A stretch of DNA of 10,535 nt from positions 1 through 10,535 of the forward strand of contig JAEYTM010000276.1 of NCBI GenBank assembly GCA_023434015.1, read 5' to 3'. The notes under the pieces are model-generated. The model did not search any database, was not told the origin of the DNA, and saw only the letters and a list, made by a program, of their open reading frames with translations. The position numbers and the translations under genes were made by a program. Position 1 is the first letter of the stretch, and every line of letters starts with the position of its first letter. The stretch comes from Pseudomonadota bacterium (lineage in GTDB: Bacteria > Pseudomonadota > Alphaproteobacteria > Caulobacterales > Caulobacteraceae). Shown in pieces: positions 1 through 6,849 of this stretch.

Positions 1-80
1 GGCGCAGGTGGTTCAGGCGCAGTCGTGCAGGCGCCGAGGAACAGGAACGCGCCGCTCAGGGCGGCCAGGGCGTTTCTCAT
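1..80 (-). CDS. Small lipoprotein, N-terminal part only (runs off the left edge)
   Basis: Only the first 26 codons lie in the window. They encode a textbook lipoprotein signal peptide: Met-Arg-Asn, a short hydrophobic stretch (residues 4-16), and the lipobox LGAC at residues 15-18, so Cys18 should be lipidated after cleavage by signal peptidase II. The residue after Cys is Thr, not Asp, which by the E. coli sorting rule favours the outer membrane. The mature start is Thr/Ala/Pro-rich, a common flexible linker. The ATG overlaps the holC stop as ATGA (80-77), and a purine-rich GGGAGA (93-88) lies 7 bases upstream inside holC, so translation is probably coupled to holC. Too little is visible to name the family or function. 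Confidence 0.72.
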   Translation of the reverse strand, partial: MRNALAALSGAFLFLGACTTAPEPPA

Positions 81-535
81 GCCTGCTTCTCCCATCCCCG
101 CCCCTGCTGCTTCCAGTAGGACGCCACCAGCCCCTTCGCCTTGAAGGCGCTCCACTGCGCGCGGGCCACCGCCAGCTGCGCCTCGTCGGCGCCGTCGAAC
201 AGCACCACGCAGCGGGCGTAGTCGGCAAGCTCGCCCGGATCGGCCCCGTCGACCAGAAACAGGGCGTCGGCCGCGTTCGGGTTGTCGAAGCCGGTGGTCA
301 GCAGGATCGGCTGGCGCGCGGCGCCCGGTTCGTCCGCCGGCGCATGCGGCAGGAAGCTGTCCTCACGATAGGTCCACAGCCAGCCGTCGAGATGCTCGAC
401 CCTGCTCGGCTCGCGCGCCCGCACCACGGCCTTCCAGCCGCGTTGCAGCGTCTTCTCCAGCAGTTCCGGAAGCGCCTGGTCCAGCCCGGTGCGCTCCAGG
501 TGGTAGAACCAGACCTCGCAGGGTGTGTCGGCCAT
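77..535 (-). CDS. holC: DNA polymerase III chi subunit
   Basis: The 152-residue product matches the chi subunit of the replicative polymerase clamp-loader complex, which in E. coli (147 residues) pairs with psi and contacts single-stranded-DNA-binding protein SSB on the lagging strand. Family landmarks visible are the N-terminal FYHL strand (10-13), the WLWTYREDSFLPH segment (52-64), QPILLTTG followed by NPNAADALFLVDG (75-97), and the C-terminal helix with W128, F131 and K132 before G135. It is a soluble cytoplasmic protein with no signal or membrane segment. It starts 20 bases after the pepA stop, with a GAGAAGG ribosome site (546-540) close to its ATG, and ends overlapping the downstream lipoprotein gene. 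The pepA-holC pairing is also the order in E. coli, which supports the call. No psi gene is in view. Confidence 0.93.
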   Translation of the reverse strand: MADTPCEVWFYHLERTGLDQALPELLEKTLQRGWKAVVRAREPSRVEHLDGWLWTYREDSFLPHAPADEPGAARQPILLTTGFDNPNAADALFLVDGADPGELADYARCVVLFDGADEAQLAVARAQWSAFKAKGLVASYWKQQGRGWEKQA

Positions 536-555
536 GCCGCCTTCTCAGCGCCCCG

Positions 556-2004
556 TCATCCCTCGTACTTCTCGGCGACCATCCGGTTCAGGAGGCGCAC
601 CCCATAGCCGGAGGCCCCGTCCGGGATCGTCGGCACGGTGGACGGCTTCTTCCAGGCGGTCGAGGCGATGTCCAGGTGGGCCCAGGGCGTCTCCTTGACG
701 AACCGCTGGATGAACAGGGCGGCGGTGATCGAGCCGCCGGCCCGGCCGCCGGTGTTCTTCACGTCGGCGATCACCGAGTCGATGTTCTTCTCGTACTGCG
801 GCGGCAGCGGCATGCGCCACAGCGGCTCGCCTTCCTGGGTCGAAGCCGACAGCAGGTTGCCCGCCAGTTCGTCGTTGTTCGAGAACAGGCCGGCGTAGTC
901 GTTGCCCAGGCTGATGATGATCGCGCCGGTCAGGGTGGCGAGGTCGACCATGAACTTCGGCTTGAACCGCTGTTCGCAGTACCAGACGGCGTCGGCCAGC
1001 ACGAGGCGGCCTTCGGCGTCGGTGTTGATCACCTCGATGGTCTGGCCGGACATGGAGGTGACGACGTCGCCCGGACGCTGCGCGTTGCCGTCGGGCATGT
1101 TCTCGACCAGGCCGAGGATGCCGACGGCGTTCACCTTGGCCTTGCGGCCGGCCAGGACGTGCATGAGGCCGGCCACGGCGCCCGCCCCGCCCATGTCCCA
1201 CTTCATATCCTCCATGCCGTCCGCAGGCTTGATGGAGATGCCGCCCGTGTCGAAGCAGACCCCCTTGCCGACGAAGGCGACCGGCTGGGCGTCCTTGTCG
1301 TCAGCGCCGTTCCAGCGGATCACCACGAGCTGGCTTTCGCGGACGCTGCCCTGCCCCACGCCCAACAGCGAGCCCATGCCGAGTTCGGCCATCTCGGGCT
1401 CGCCAAGGACCTCGACCTCAAGGCCCAGGCGTTCGAGTTCCTTCACCCGGCGGGCGAATTCCACGGGGTAGAGGACGTTGGCCGGCTCCGAGACCAGGTC
1501 GCGGCTGAAGCTGACCGCGTCGGCCAGGGCGGCCAGCGGCGGGAAGGCGGCCAGAGCGGCGTCCGGCTCGGTCGTCGCGATCTGGGTCCTGAGGATGGAC
1601 GGCTTCTTTTCCGCCGGCTCCTTCGTCCGGTACTTGTCGAAGCGGTAGCTCGCCAGGCGCACGCCCAGGGCCGCGCGGGCGGCGAGCTCGGCGTCGCCGT
1701 TCGGAAGCTGGACGCGCAGAACCTCGAGGCCGGAGGTCTTCACCGCGCCATAGGCGCTGGCCGCGGCGTGTTCGGCGCCGAGGGCGTCGAACTCCGCCGC
1801 CTTGCCGCCGCCCACCAGCACCAGTCGTGCGGCGGCCTCGCCGGCCGGTGCGATAAGGTCGAGCGTCTGGCCCTTGGCTACAGTGAAACGGCTGGCGGCG
1901 ATCGCCTCGGCCAGGCCCTCCGGCGTCTGCCCTTCGAACACGATACGCGCCAGCACGGCCTTCGCCGGGACTGCAGCTTCTGCCGCAACGAACTCGATCT
2001 CCAT
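556..2004 (-). CDS. pepA: Leucyl aminopeptidase, M17 family (cytosol aminopeptidase)
   Basis: A 482-residue M17 metallopeptidase, somewhat shorter than E. coli PepA (503). It removes N-terminal residues, preferentially leucine, from peptides in the cytoplasm, using two metal ions in a hexameric enzyme. All the catalytic landmarks of the family are present with E. coli spacing: K247 and D252 in the VGKGVCFDTGG segment, K259 (catalytic lysine), D270, and the NTDAEGRL signature with D329, E331 and R333. The N-terminal domain (about 1-150) is much less conserved, as usual in this family. The ATG at 2004 has a GAGAGA ribosome site (2016-2011) 6 bases upstream, and the domain start fits. It is the first gene of a leftward unit with holC. 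E. coli PepA also binds DNA in XerCD recombination and carAB control; nothing here shows whether this one does. Confidence 0.97.
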   Translation of the reverse strand: MEIEFVAAEAAVPAKAVLARIVFEGQTPEGLAEAIAASRFTVAKGQTLDLIAPAGEAAARLVLVGGGKAAEFDALGAEHAAASAYGAVKTSGLEVLRVQLPNGDAELAARAALGVRLASYRFDKYRTKEPAEKKPSILRTQIATTEPDAALAAFPPLAALADAVSFSRDLVSEPANVLYPVEFARRVKELERLGLEVEVLGEPEMAELGMGSLLGVGQGSVRESQLVVIRWNGADDKDAQPVAFVGKGVCFDTGGISIKPADGMEDMKWDMGGAGAVAGLMHVLAGRKAKVNAVGILGLVENMPDGNAQRPGDVVTSMSGQTIEVINTDAEGRLVLADAVWYCEQRFKPKFMVDLATLTGAIIISLGNDYAGLFSNNDELAGNLLSASTQEGEPLWRMPLPPQYEKNIDSVIADVKNTGGRAGGSITAALFIQRFVKETPWAHLDIASTAWKKPSTVPTIPDGASGYGVRLLNRMVAEKYEG

Positions 2005-2032
2005 CCGAACTCTCTCAGGTCTGTAACTGTGT

Positions 2033-2053
2033 CAGGGGCGTCGCAGCCCCCTG
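2033..2053. other. Small inverted repeat in the pepA-lptF divergent spacer
   Basis: CAGGGG (2033-2038) and CCCCTG (2048-2053) are perfect inverted arms of 6 bases around a 9-base centre; the inner GGGGC/GCCCC pairing is an alternative register. It lies 29 bases upstream of the pepA start and 115 bases before lptF. There is no T-tract on either side, so it does not look like an intrinsic terminator. It could be a hairpin in the pepA leader, a protein-binding site, or chance in GC-rich DNA. No function is assigned. Confidence 0.3.
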
Positions 2054-2083
2054 TGGGCGCAACCTGCACCGTAGGTGGAGCGG

Positions 2084-2114
2084 TTGTGCGGCGGACCGAC
2101 GCATGGTTTAGAAC
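2084..2114 (+). promoter_or_regulatory. Candidate housekeeping promoter for the lptF operon
   Basis: TTTAGAAC at 2107-2114 agrees with the Caulobacter-type -10 box GCTANAWC at five of its seven defined positions. A weak -35-like TTGTGCG lies at 2084-2090 (TTG plus one further match to TTGACGS). The 16-base spacer is longer than the 10-14 typical of that class. Transcription would start near 2121, giving a leader of roughly 47 bases. That leader contains the short inverted repeat CCGCG/CGCGG (2119-2123 and 2131-2135). This is by-eye matching and only a suggestion. No comparably clear promoter for pepA was found on the opposite strand of the same spacer. Confidence 0.33.
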
Positions 2115-2167
2115 AGCTCCGCGGCCGGGGCGCGGCAAAATCTCCGGGTGAGCCGTATTTCTTACCA

Positions 2168-3313
2168 ATGCGCCTGATCGACCGATACCTCCTGAGGCAA
2201 CTCGTCGGCCCCGCCCTGCTGGCCACGGCGGCGCTTTCGGCTGTCGCGCTGCTCAGCCAGAGCTTGTCGGCGCTCGACCTCATCGTGAACCAGCGGCAGA
2301 GCGCCCTGGTCTTCCTGAAGGTCACCCTGCTGGCGATGCCGCAGCTGATCAACATCGTGATGCCCATCGCCCTGTTCGTCGCCGCCCTGGTGGCCCTGAA
2401 CCGGCTGCATACCGAACAGGAGATCGTGGTCTGTTTCGCCGGCGGGATGAGCCGGTGGCGGGTGATCTCACCGGCGCTGAGGCTGGCCTGCACCGTCGCC
2501 TTCCTGGCCCTGCTGGTGAACCTGTTCGTGCAGCCGGCCGCCTTCCGCGCGATGCGCGAGGAGCTGTTCGAGGTGCGCACCGACCTGGCCGCGACCCTGG
2601 TGCGCGAGGGAGAGTTCACCGAGCCGACGCCCGGCCTCACCGTCTATGCCCAGTCGGTCGACGCGGATGGATACATGCGCAACCTGTTCATCCACCAGAC
2701 CAAGGTGGACGGAACCGCAACGACCTATACCGCCGACGCCGGCCGTGTCGCCCGGCGGGTCGGCCGGCCGGTGCTGGTGATGCAGAAGGGCTCGACCCAG
2801 GAGTTCTCCGAGCGCGGCGTGCTCAACTACCTGACCTTCGACGAGTACATCTTCGACCTGTCGGACCTGGCCAACACCGACGAGCTGATCCACTACAAGC
2901 CGTCGGATCGTTATCCGCACGAGCTGTTCTTCCCCGACCTCCAGCAGGACTGGGAGAAACGCAACCGCCTGAGCCTGCTGGCCGAAGGCCATTCGCGCAT
3001 CGCCACGCCCCTCTACAACATCGCCTTTATGGCCATGGCGCTGTCGGCGATCATCGGCGGCGGGTTCTCGCGGCTTGGCTACGGCCGGCGGATCGCGGTG
3101 ACGGGCGCAGCGGCGGCGCTGGTGCGTATTCTCGGCTTCGTGGTTCAGGCGGCCTGCGAGGACAACGCCTGGCTCAACGTCCTGCAGTACGCCGTCCCCC
3201 TGCTCGCCACCGCCGCGGCCCTTCGAAGCATCTTCCGGCAGAGGGTGAGCCGGTTCATCGACATGTACCGCCGGCCGTCACGCCTGGCCCCGGCCCGGGG
3301 CGCGGTCACGTGA
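2168..3313 (+). CDS. lptF: LPS export permease subunit LptF
   Basis: A 381-residue YjgP/YjgQ-family protein. With LptG it forms the transmembrane part of the LptB2FG ABC transporter that extracts lipopolysaccharide from the inner membrane and feeds it to LptC and the periplasmic bridge. Six membrane helices are visible: about 13-33, 50-77, 98-120, then after a periplasmic beta-jellyroll domain (about 125-270) three more at about 279-300, 304-328 and 336-355. The coupling-helix segment TEQEIVVCFAGGMS (82-95) precedes helix 3; E85 aligns with the conserved glutamate that contacts the LptB ATPase (E84 in E. coli). The ATG at 2168 was chosen because it puts the typical RYLLRQ start at residue 6; upstream in-frame codons give unrelated low-complexity sequence. 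No good ribosome site precedes it. Its TGA overlaps the lptG start as GTGA. It was separated from its partner LptG by position (first of the pair) and by coupling-segment sequence. Confidence 0.95.
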   Translation: MRLIDRYLLRQLVGPALLATAALSAVALLSQSLSALDLIVNQRQSALVFLKVTLLAMPQLINIVMPIALFVAALVALNRLHTEQEIVVCFAGGMSRWRVISPALRLACTVAFLALLVNLFVQPAAFRAMREELFEVRTDLAATLVREGEFTEPTPGLTVYAQSVDADGYMRNLFIHQTKVDGTATTYTADAGRVARRVGRPVLVMQKGSTQEFSERGVLNYLTFDEYIFDLSDLANTDELIHYKPSDRYPHELFFPDLQQDWEKRNRLSLLAEGHSRIATPLYNIAFMAMALSAIIGGGFSRLGYGRRIAVTGAAAALVRILGFVVQAACEDNAWLNVLQYAVPLLATAAALRSIFRQRVSRFIDMYRRPSRLAPARGAVT

Positions 3314-4410
3314 AGGTCGGCCGCCTCGAACGCTACGTGCTGTTCCGCACCCTGAGCGGCGTCGGCGCCGCCCTGGCGGTGATCTCGGCCGTGATCCTGC
3401 TGATCCAGTTCGTCGACCTGTCCCGGCAGGTCGGCGTGCGCGCGGATGTGGGCGCCGCGCAGATCTTCGGCCTCACCCTGTTGCGGGCGCCGTCGCTGAT
3501 CCAGATCCTGCTGCCGTTCGTGTTCCTGTTCGGCGGCATCGGCGCCTATGTGGCCATGAACCGCAAGAGCGAGCTGGTCGCCATGCGCGCGGCCGGCATC
3601 TCCGCCTGGCGGTTCATCATGCCCTTCGCGGTGGCGGCCTTCGTCGCCGGAGCGCTGGCGGTCGGGGTGATCAACCCCCTGGCCGCGACGTTCAACGCCC
3701 GCTTCGAGGCCGATCGCGATCGGCTGATGGAGAACTATCTGGGCGACGTGCCCAAGGACATCTGGCTGCGTCAGGGCGACGAGGTGAACCAGATCGTCAT
3801 CCACGCCAAGACCCGCGACACCGTCGAAGGCACCGTAAGGCTGCGCGGCGTGTCGCTGTTCGTCTATCAGAAGAACGCTCAGGGGATTCCCGAGTTCAGA
3901 CGCCGGCTGGAGGCCGCCGAGGCGCGACTGATGCCCGGCTTCTGGCAGTTGCGGGATGTGCGGGAGGCCACCGCCGGGGAAAGCTCGGTGCGCTCGGAGA
4001 GCCTGTCGATCCGCTCGACCCTAGACCCCGAGGCCGCCATGGAGCGTTTCGCCTCGCCCGACGCCATCGCCTTCTGGCGCCTGCCGGCCGCGATCCGGCT
4101 GACCGAACAGGCGGGGTTCTCCGCTTCGGGCTATCGGCTTCGGTTCCACCAGCTGCTGGCCACACCGGTGCTGTTCGCCGCCATGGCCGTGCTCGCCGCG
4201 GCCTTCTCCCTGCGGCTGGCCCGGCTGGGCGGCCTGGCCGGTCTGGCCGGCGCCGGCGTGGCGTTGGGGTTTGTGGTGTTCTTCTTCAACCAGTTCGCAG
4301 GCGCCCTGGCCAAGGGCGACATCATCCCCCTGTTCGCCGCCGGCTGGGCGCCGCCGCTGGTGGCGTTACTGTCCGGCGTGACCCTGCTCAGCTACACGGA
4401 AGACGGTTGA
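3310..4410 (+). CDS. lptG: LPS export permease subunit LptG
   Basis: A 366-residue partner of LptF in the inner-membrane LptB2FG exporter. Layout matches the family: helices at about 15-37, 58-82 and 100-122, a periplasmic jellyroll domain (about 125-275), then helices near 279-303, 306-330 and 336-362. The coupling segment NRKSELVAMRAAGIS (84-98) carries E88, the same position and context as the LptB-contacting glutamate of E. coli LptG. The start is the GTG at 3310 that overlaps the lptF TGA (GTGA). This gives MKVGRLERYVLFR, the expected N-terminus, and implies coupled translation and equal amounts of the two subunits. The open frame extends far upstream of this GTG, but that part is only an out-of-frame reading of lptF. 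The ATPase LptB and the bridge proteins LptA and LptC are not in this window. Confidence 0.95.
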   Translation: MKVGRLERYVLFRTLSGVGAALAVISAVILLIQFVDLSRQVGVRADVGAAQIFGLTLLRAPSLIQILLPFVFLFGGIGAYVAMNRKSELVAMRAAGISAWRFIMPFAVAAFVAGALAVGVINPLAATFNARFEADRDRLMENYLGDVPKDIWLRQGDEVNQIVIHAKTRDTVEGTVRLRGVSLFVYQKNAQGIPEFRRRLEAAEARLMPGFWQLRDVREATAGESSVRSESLSIRSTLDPEAAMERFASPDAIAFWRLPAAIRLTEQAGFSASGYRLRFHQLLATPVLFAAMAVLAAAFSLRLARLGGLAGLAGAGVALGFVVFFFNQFAGALAKGDIIPLFAAGWAPPLVALLSGVTLLSYTEDG

Positions 4411-4433
4411 TCGTTGAACTCCCCGGCTATGCA
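4407..4433 (+). promoter_or_regulatory. Weak candidate internal promoter ahead of lptD
   Basis: TTGATCG (4407-4413), overlapping the lptG stop codon, matches the Caulobacter-type -35 TTGACGS at five of seven positions. After a 12-base spacer, which is in the normal 10-14 range, GCTATGCA (4426-4433) matches the first half of the -10 box GCTANAWC but not the second half. CCGGC/GCCGG arms (4423-4427 and 4436-4440) form a 5-base hairpin over the same place. The 74-base gap is the only sizeable break inside the six-gene plus-strand run. The match is partial and could be chance. Confidence 0.25.
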
Positions 4434-4467
4434 TCGCCGGCTGCGCCGGATAGGACGTCGGCTCGAC

Positions 4468-4473
4468 AGGAGA
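4468..4473 (+). promoter_or_regulatory. Ribosome binding site that selects the lptD start
   Basis: AGGAGA sits 11 bases before the ATG at 4485 and has no comparably placed start further upstream. It favours this ATG over the TTG at 4407, which overlaps the lptG stop and would add 26 residues with no signal-peptide character. Confidence 0.6.
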
Positions 4474-4484
4474 TCGGAAAGCGT

Positions 4485-6806
4485 ATGAGTCCGGGTCGGC
4501 GCACGCCGTCAGCCGCAGCCAAGTGTGCGCTCCTGGCCGGGGCGGCCATGGCGCTCATGTGGCCGGCGGCCGCCTTCGCCCAGGCGCCCGCGCCCGCCGC
4601 TGTCGCGCCGGGGCCGGACGGCCTGGTGCCCGGCGAACTCTACATGGAAGCCGACGAGGTCGTCCGCGACGACGACACCAAGGTGACCACCGCCACCGGA
4701 TCGGTCGAAATCCGCTACGAAAGCCGCACCCTCAGGGCTGACCGCCTGGTCTACGACGAGCCCAAGGGCATCATGCGCGCCTACGGCAATGTCCAGGTGA
4801 TCAATTCCGACCGGTCGGTCGAGTTCGCCGACGAGATGGTGGTCGACGACGAAATGCGCGCGGGCGTCGCGATCGGCTTCTCCGCCCGCCTGAACGAGAA
4901 CGTCAAGATCGCCAGCGCCAGCGTCGTGCGCCGCTCCGAAACCATCCAGGAGCTGAACCGGGCGATCTACACGCCCTGCGAAATCTGTATCGACGACAAG
5001 CCCAAGGCGCCGACCTGGTCGATCAGCGCCGATCGTGTGGTGCAGGACAAGGAACGGCGGATCGTCCACTACCGCAACGCCCGGATCCGCGTCCTGGGCG
5101 CGCCGGTGCTGTTCATGCCGGTGTTCTGGCACGCCGACCCGCAGGCGCCGCGCGGCTCTGGCCTGCTGGCCCCGGACATGACGGTCTCCAACCGGCGCGG
5201 CCTGTCCTACGAACAGCCCTATCTCTGGGTGATCTCGCCCTATTCCGACCTGACCCTGGCGCCGCAGATCAACAGCAAGGTCGAGCCGCTGCTGAACGGG
5301 CGCTACCGCAAGCGGTTCTATACCGGCGATGTCGATTTCCGCTTCGGATACGCCCACGACCAGGACTTCGACGGCGAGGGCCGGCAGTTCGGCGACGAAA
5401 CCTCGCGCAGCTACATCCTCGGGCGCGGGACCTTCCGGGCGAACGAACTCTGGCGATGGGGTTTCACCGCGGAACGCGCCTCCGACGACCTGATCTTCGA
5501 CAAGTACGAAGTCGGCAACGTCTACGAGACCCGCGGCCCCTATGTGCCGGACGACCGGCGGCTGATCTCGCAGATCTACGCCATCCGGCAGGACGAGCAG
5601 TCCTATCTTTCGGCGGCGGCCTTCACCATCCAGGGCCTGCGCCCGGGCGACGTCGACCGGACGTTCCCCATCGTCGCGCCCCTGGTCGAGACCCACTATG
5701 AGCCGACGCCCGAGCTGTTCGGGGGGCGGATGCGCCTGCGCGGCAGCGGCGTCGCCCTGACGCGGGAGCAGTCGCCGATCTCGCCGGAACTGCGCCTGCC
5801 CGGTCTCGACAGCCGCCGCCTGACCGGGGAACTCGACTGGCGTCGGCCGTTCACCTCGCCCATGGGCCTGCGGGTCGACGCCTTCGCCAATATCCGCGCC
5901 GAGATCTACAGCCTGGGCGACGTGCTGACCGGCCTGGGACCCGACACCCGCTCGCGAACGACCGCACGGCCGCTGGCGGTGGCGGGCGCCGACGTCTCCT
6001 ACCCGCTGTACCGGCGCTGGGGCGAGTCCACGGTCGTGCTGGAGCCGCTGGCCCAGATCGCCGTCTCGCCGAACGCCCGCCAGGTCGTGGTCGGCCGTGA
6101 CGCCGCCGGCGAGCCGATCTACCTCAACGAAGACAGCCTGGCCTTCGAACTGGACGAGACCACCCTGTTCCGCGCCAACAAGTTCCCCGGCTACAATCTC
6201 TACGAGGACGGGGTGCGGATGAACGTGGCCGGGCGGGCCTCGGTGATGTGGGACGACGGTCGCCGCGCCAGCCTGCTCGTCGGACGCAGCTTCCGGACGG
6301 AAACCAACGACGTCTTCGCCCTGCGCTCGGGCCTGCGCCAGAAGGCGTCCGACTGGATCGTCGCCGCCGACGCCCAGCCGATGCGCGGCGTGTCGTTCTT
6401 CGGCCGTGCGCGGCTGGATTCCGACACCCTCAACGTCCACCGGCTGGAGGCCGGCGCCAACGTCTCGTCGAAGTGGGGGTCCGGCTACGTCCGCTACCTG
6501 ACCGACGACTTCAACGTGAACCTCACCAACCCCCTCGACCCCAACTCGCGCAAGCGCGAGAACATCGACCTGGGCGGCGAGATCAACATCACCGAGAACT
6601 GGGGCCTCACGGCCTTCGGCAGCCGCGACATGGTGCAGCAGGGCTGGGTGCTCCGCGACGTCGGCGTCTTCTACAAGGACGAGTGTATCCGGGTGGACGT
6701 GATCTATCGCAAGGAAGATACGATCATCGGTCGGCTGGGGCCCAGCGAGTCGGTCAGCGTGCGCCTAACGCTCGCCACATTGGGCGGACCACTCTATGGC
6801 AGGTAA
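4485..6806 (+). CDS. lptD: LPS-assembly outer-membrane protein LptD (OstA/Imp)
   Basis: A 773-residue outer-membrane translocon that, with the lipoprotein LptE, inserts lipopolysaccharide into the outer leaflet (E. coli LptD: 784 residues). It has a signal peptide ending AFA at residue 32. An LptA/OstA-like periplasmic domain (about 52-160) begins LYMEADEVV and includes TATGSVEIRYESRTLRADR. The linker has the alphaproteobacterial-style YTPCEIC segment (C165, C168). From about residue 215 a beta-barrel follows, ending with the conserved KDECIRVD segment (C734). The mature protein therefore has three cysteines, against four in E. coli. There is another Cys at 14, but it lies in the signal peptide. 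The ATG at 4485 was chosen for its AGGAGA site and because it starts a normal signal peptide; the frame is open back to a TTG at 4407. It follows lptG by 74 bases, and surA, which encodes its folding chaperone, follows directly. Confidence 0.96.
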   Translation: MSPGRRTPSAAAKCALLAGAAMALMWPAAAFAQAPAPAAVAPGPDGLVPGELYMEADEVVRDDDTKVTTATGSVEIRYESRTLRADRLVYDEPKGIMRAYGNVQVINSDRSVEFADEMVVDDEMRAGVAIGFSARLNENVKIASASVVRRSETIQELNRAIYTPCEICIDDKPKAPTWSISADRVVQDKERRIVHYRNARIRVLGAPVLFMPVFWHADPQAPRGSGLLAPDMTVSNRRGLSYEQPYLWVISPYSDLTLAPQINSKVEPLLNGRYRKRFYTGDVDFRFGYAHDQDFDGEGRQFGDETSRSYILGRGTFRANELWRWGFTAERASDDLIFDKYEVGNVYETRGPYVPDDRRLISQIYAIRQDEQSYLSAAAFTIQGLRPGDVDRTFPIVAPLVETHYEPTPELFGGRMRLRGSGVALTREQSPISPELRLPGLDSRRLTGELDWRRPFTSPMGLRVDAFANIRAEIYSLGDVLTGLGPDTRSRTTARPLAVAGADVSYPLYRRWGESTVVLEPLAQIAVSPNARQVVVGRDAAGEPIYLNEDSLAFELDETTLFRANKFPGYNLYEDGVRMNVAGRASVMWDDGRRASLLVGRSFRTETNDVFALRSGLRQKASDWIVAADAQPMRGVSFFGRARLDSDTLNVHRLEAGANVSSKWGSGYVRYLTDDFNVNLTNPLDPNSRKRENIDLGGEINITENWGLTAFGSRDMVQQGWVLRDVGVFYKDECIRVDVIYRKEDTIIGRLGPSESVSVRLTLATLGGPLYGR

Positions 6807-6849
6807 AGTTGCGGCCTCCACGTGGCCGTTCGCAGGAATGACTTCATCG

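Noticed and set aside
523..2151. Plus-strand open frame of 542 codons opposite pepA and across its upstream spacer
   Set aside because: It lies antisense to a pepA gene with all catalytic residues. Its composition is typical of the complement of GC-rich coding DNA, with many His, Val, Arg, Gly and Gln and no recognisable domain.
2075..2167. Apparent N-terminal extension of lptF by 31 codons
   Set aside because: The extension is not hydrophobic or conserved in style. LptF proteins normally begin a few residues before the RYLLRQ segment, which matches the ATG at 2168.
2455..3309. Apparent upstream extension of lptG giving a 651-residue protein
   Set aside because: This part is lptF read in another frame, Arg/Pro/Gly-rich without family features. 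The GTG at 3310 gives the exact LptG N-terminus and length.
4509..6440. Minus-strand open frame of 643 codons inside lptD
   Set aside because: It mirrors the high third-position GC of lptD. The product is rich in Asp, Val, Gly, Arg and His with no domain, signal or ribosome site.
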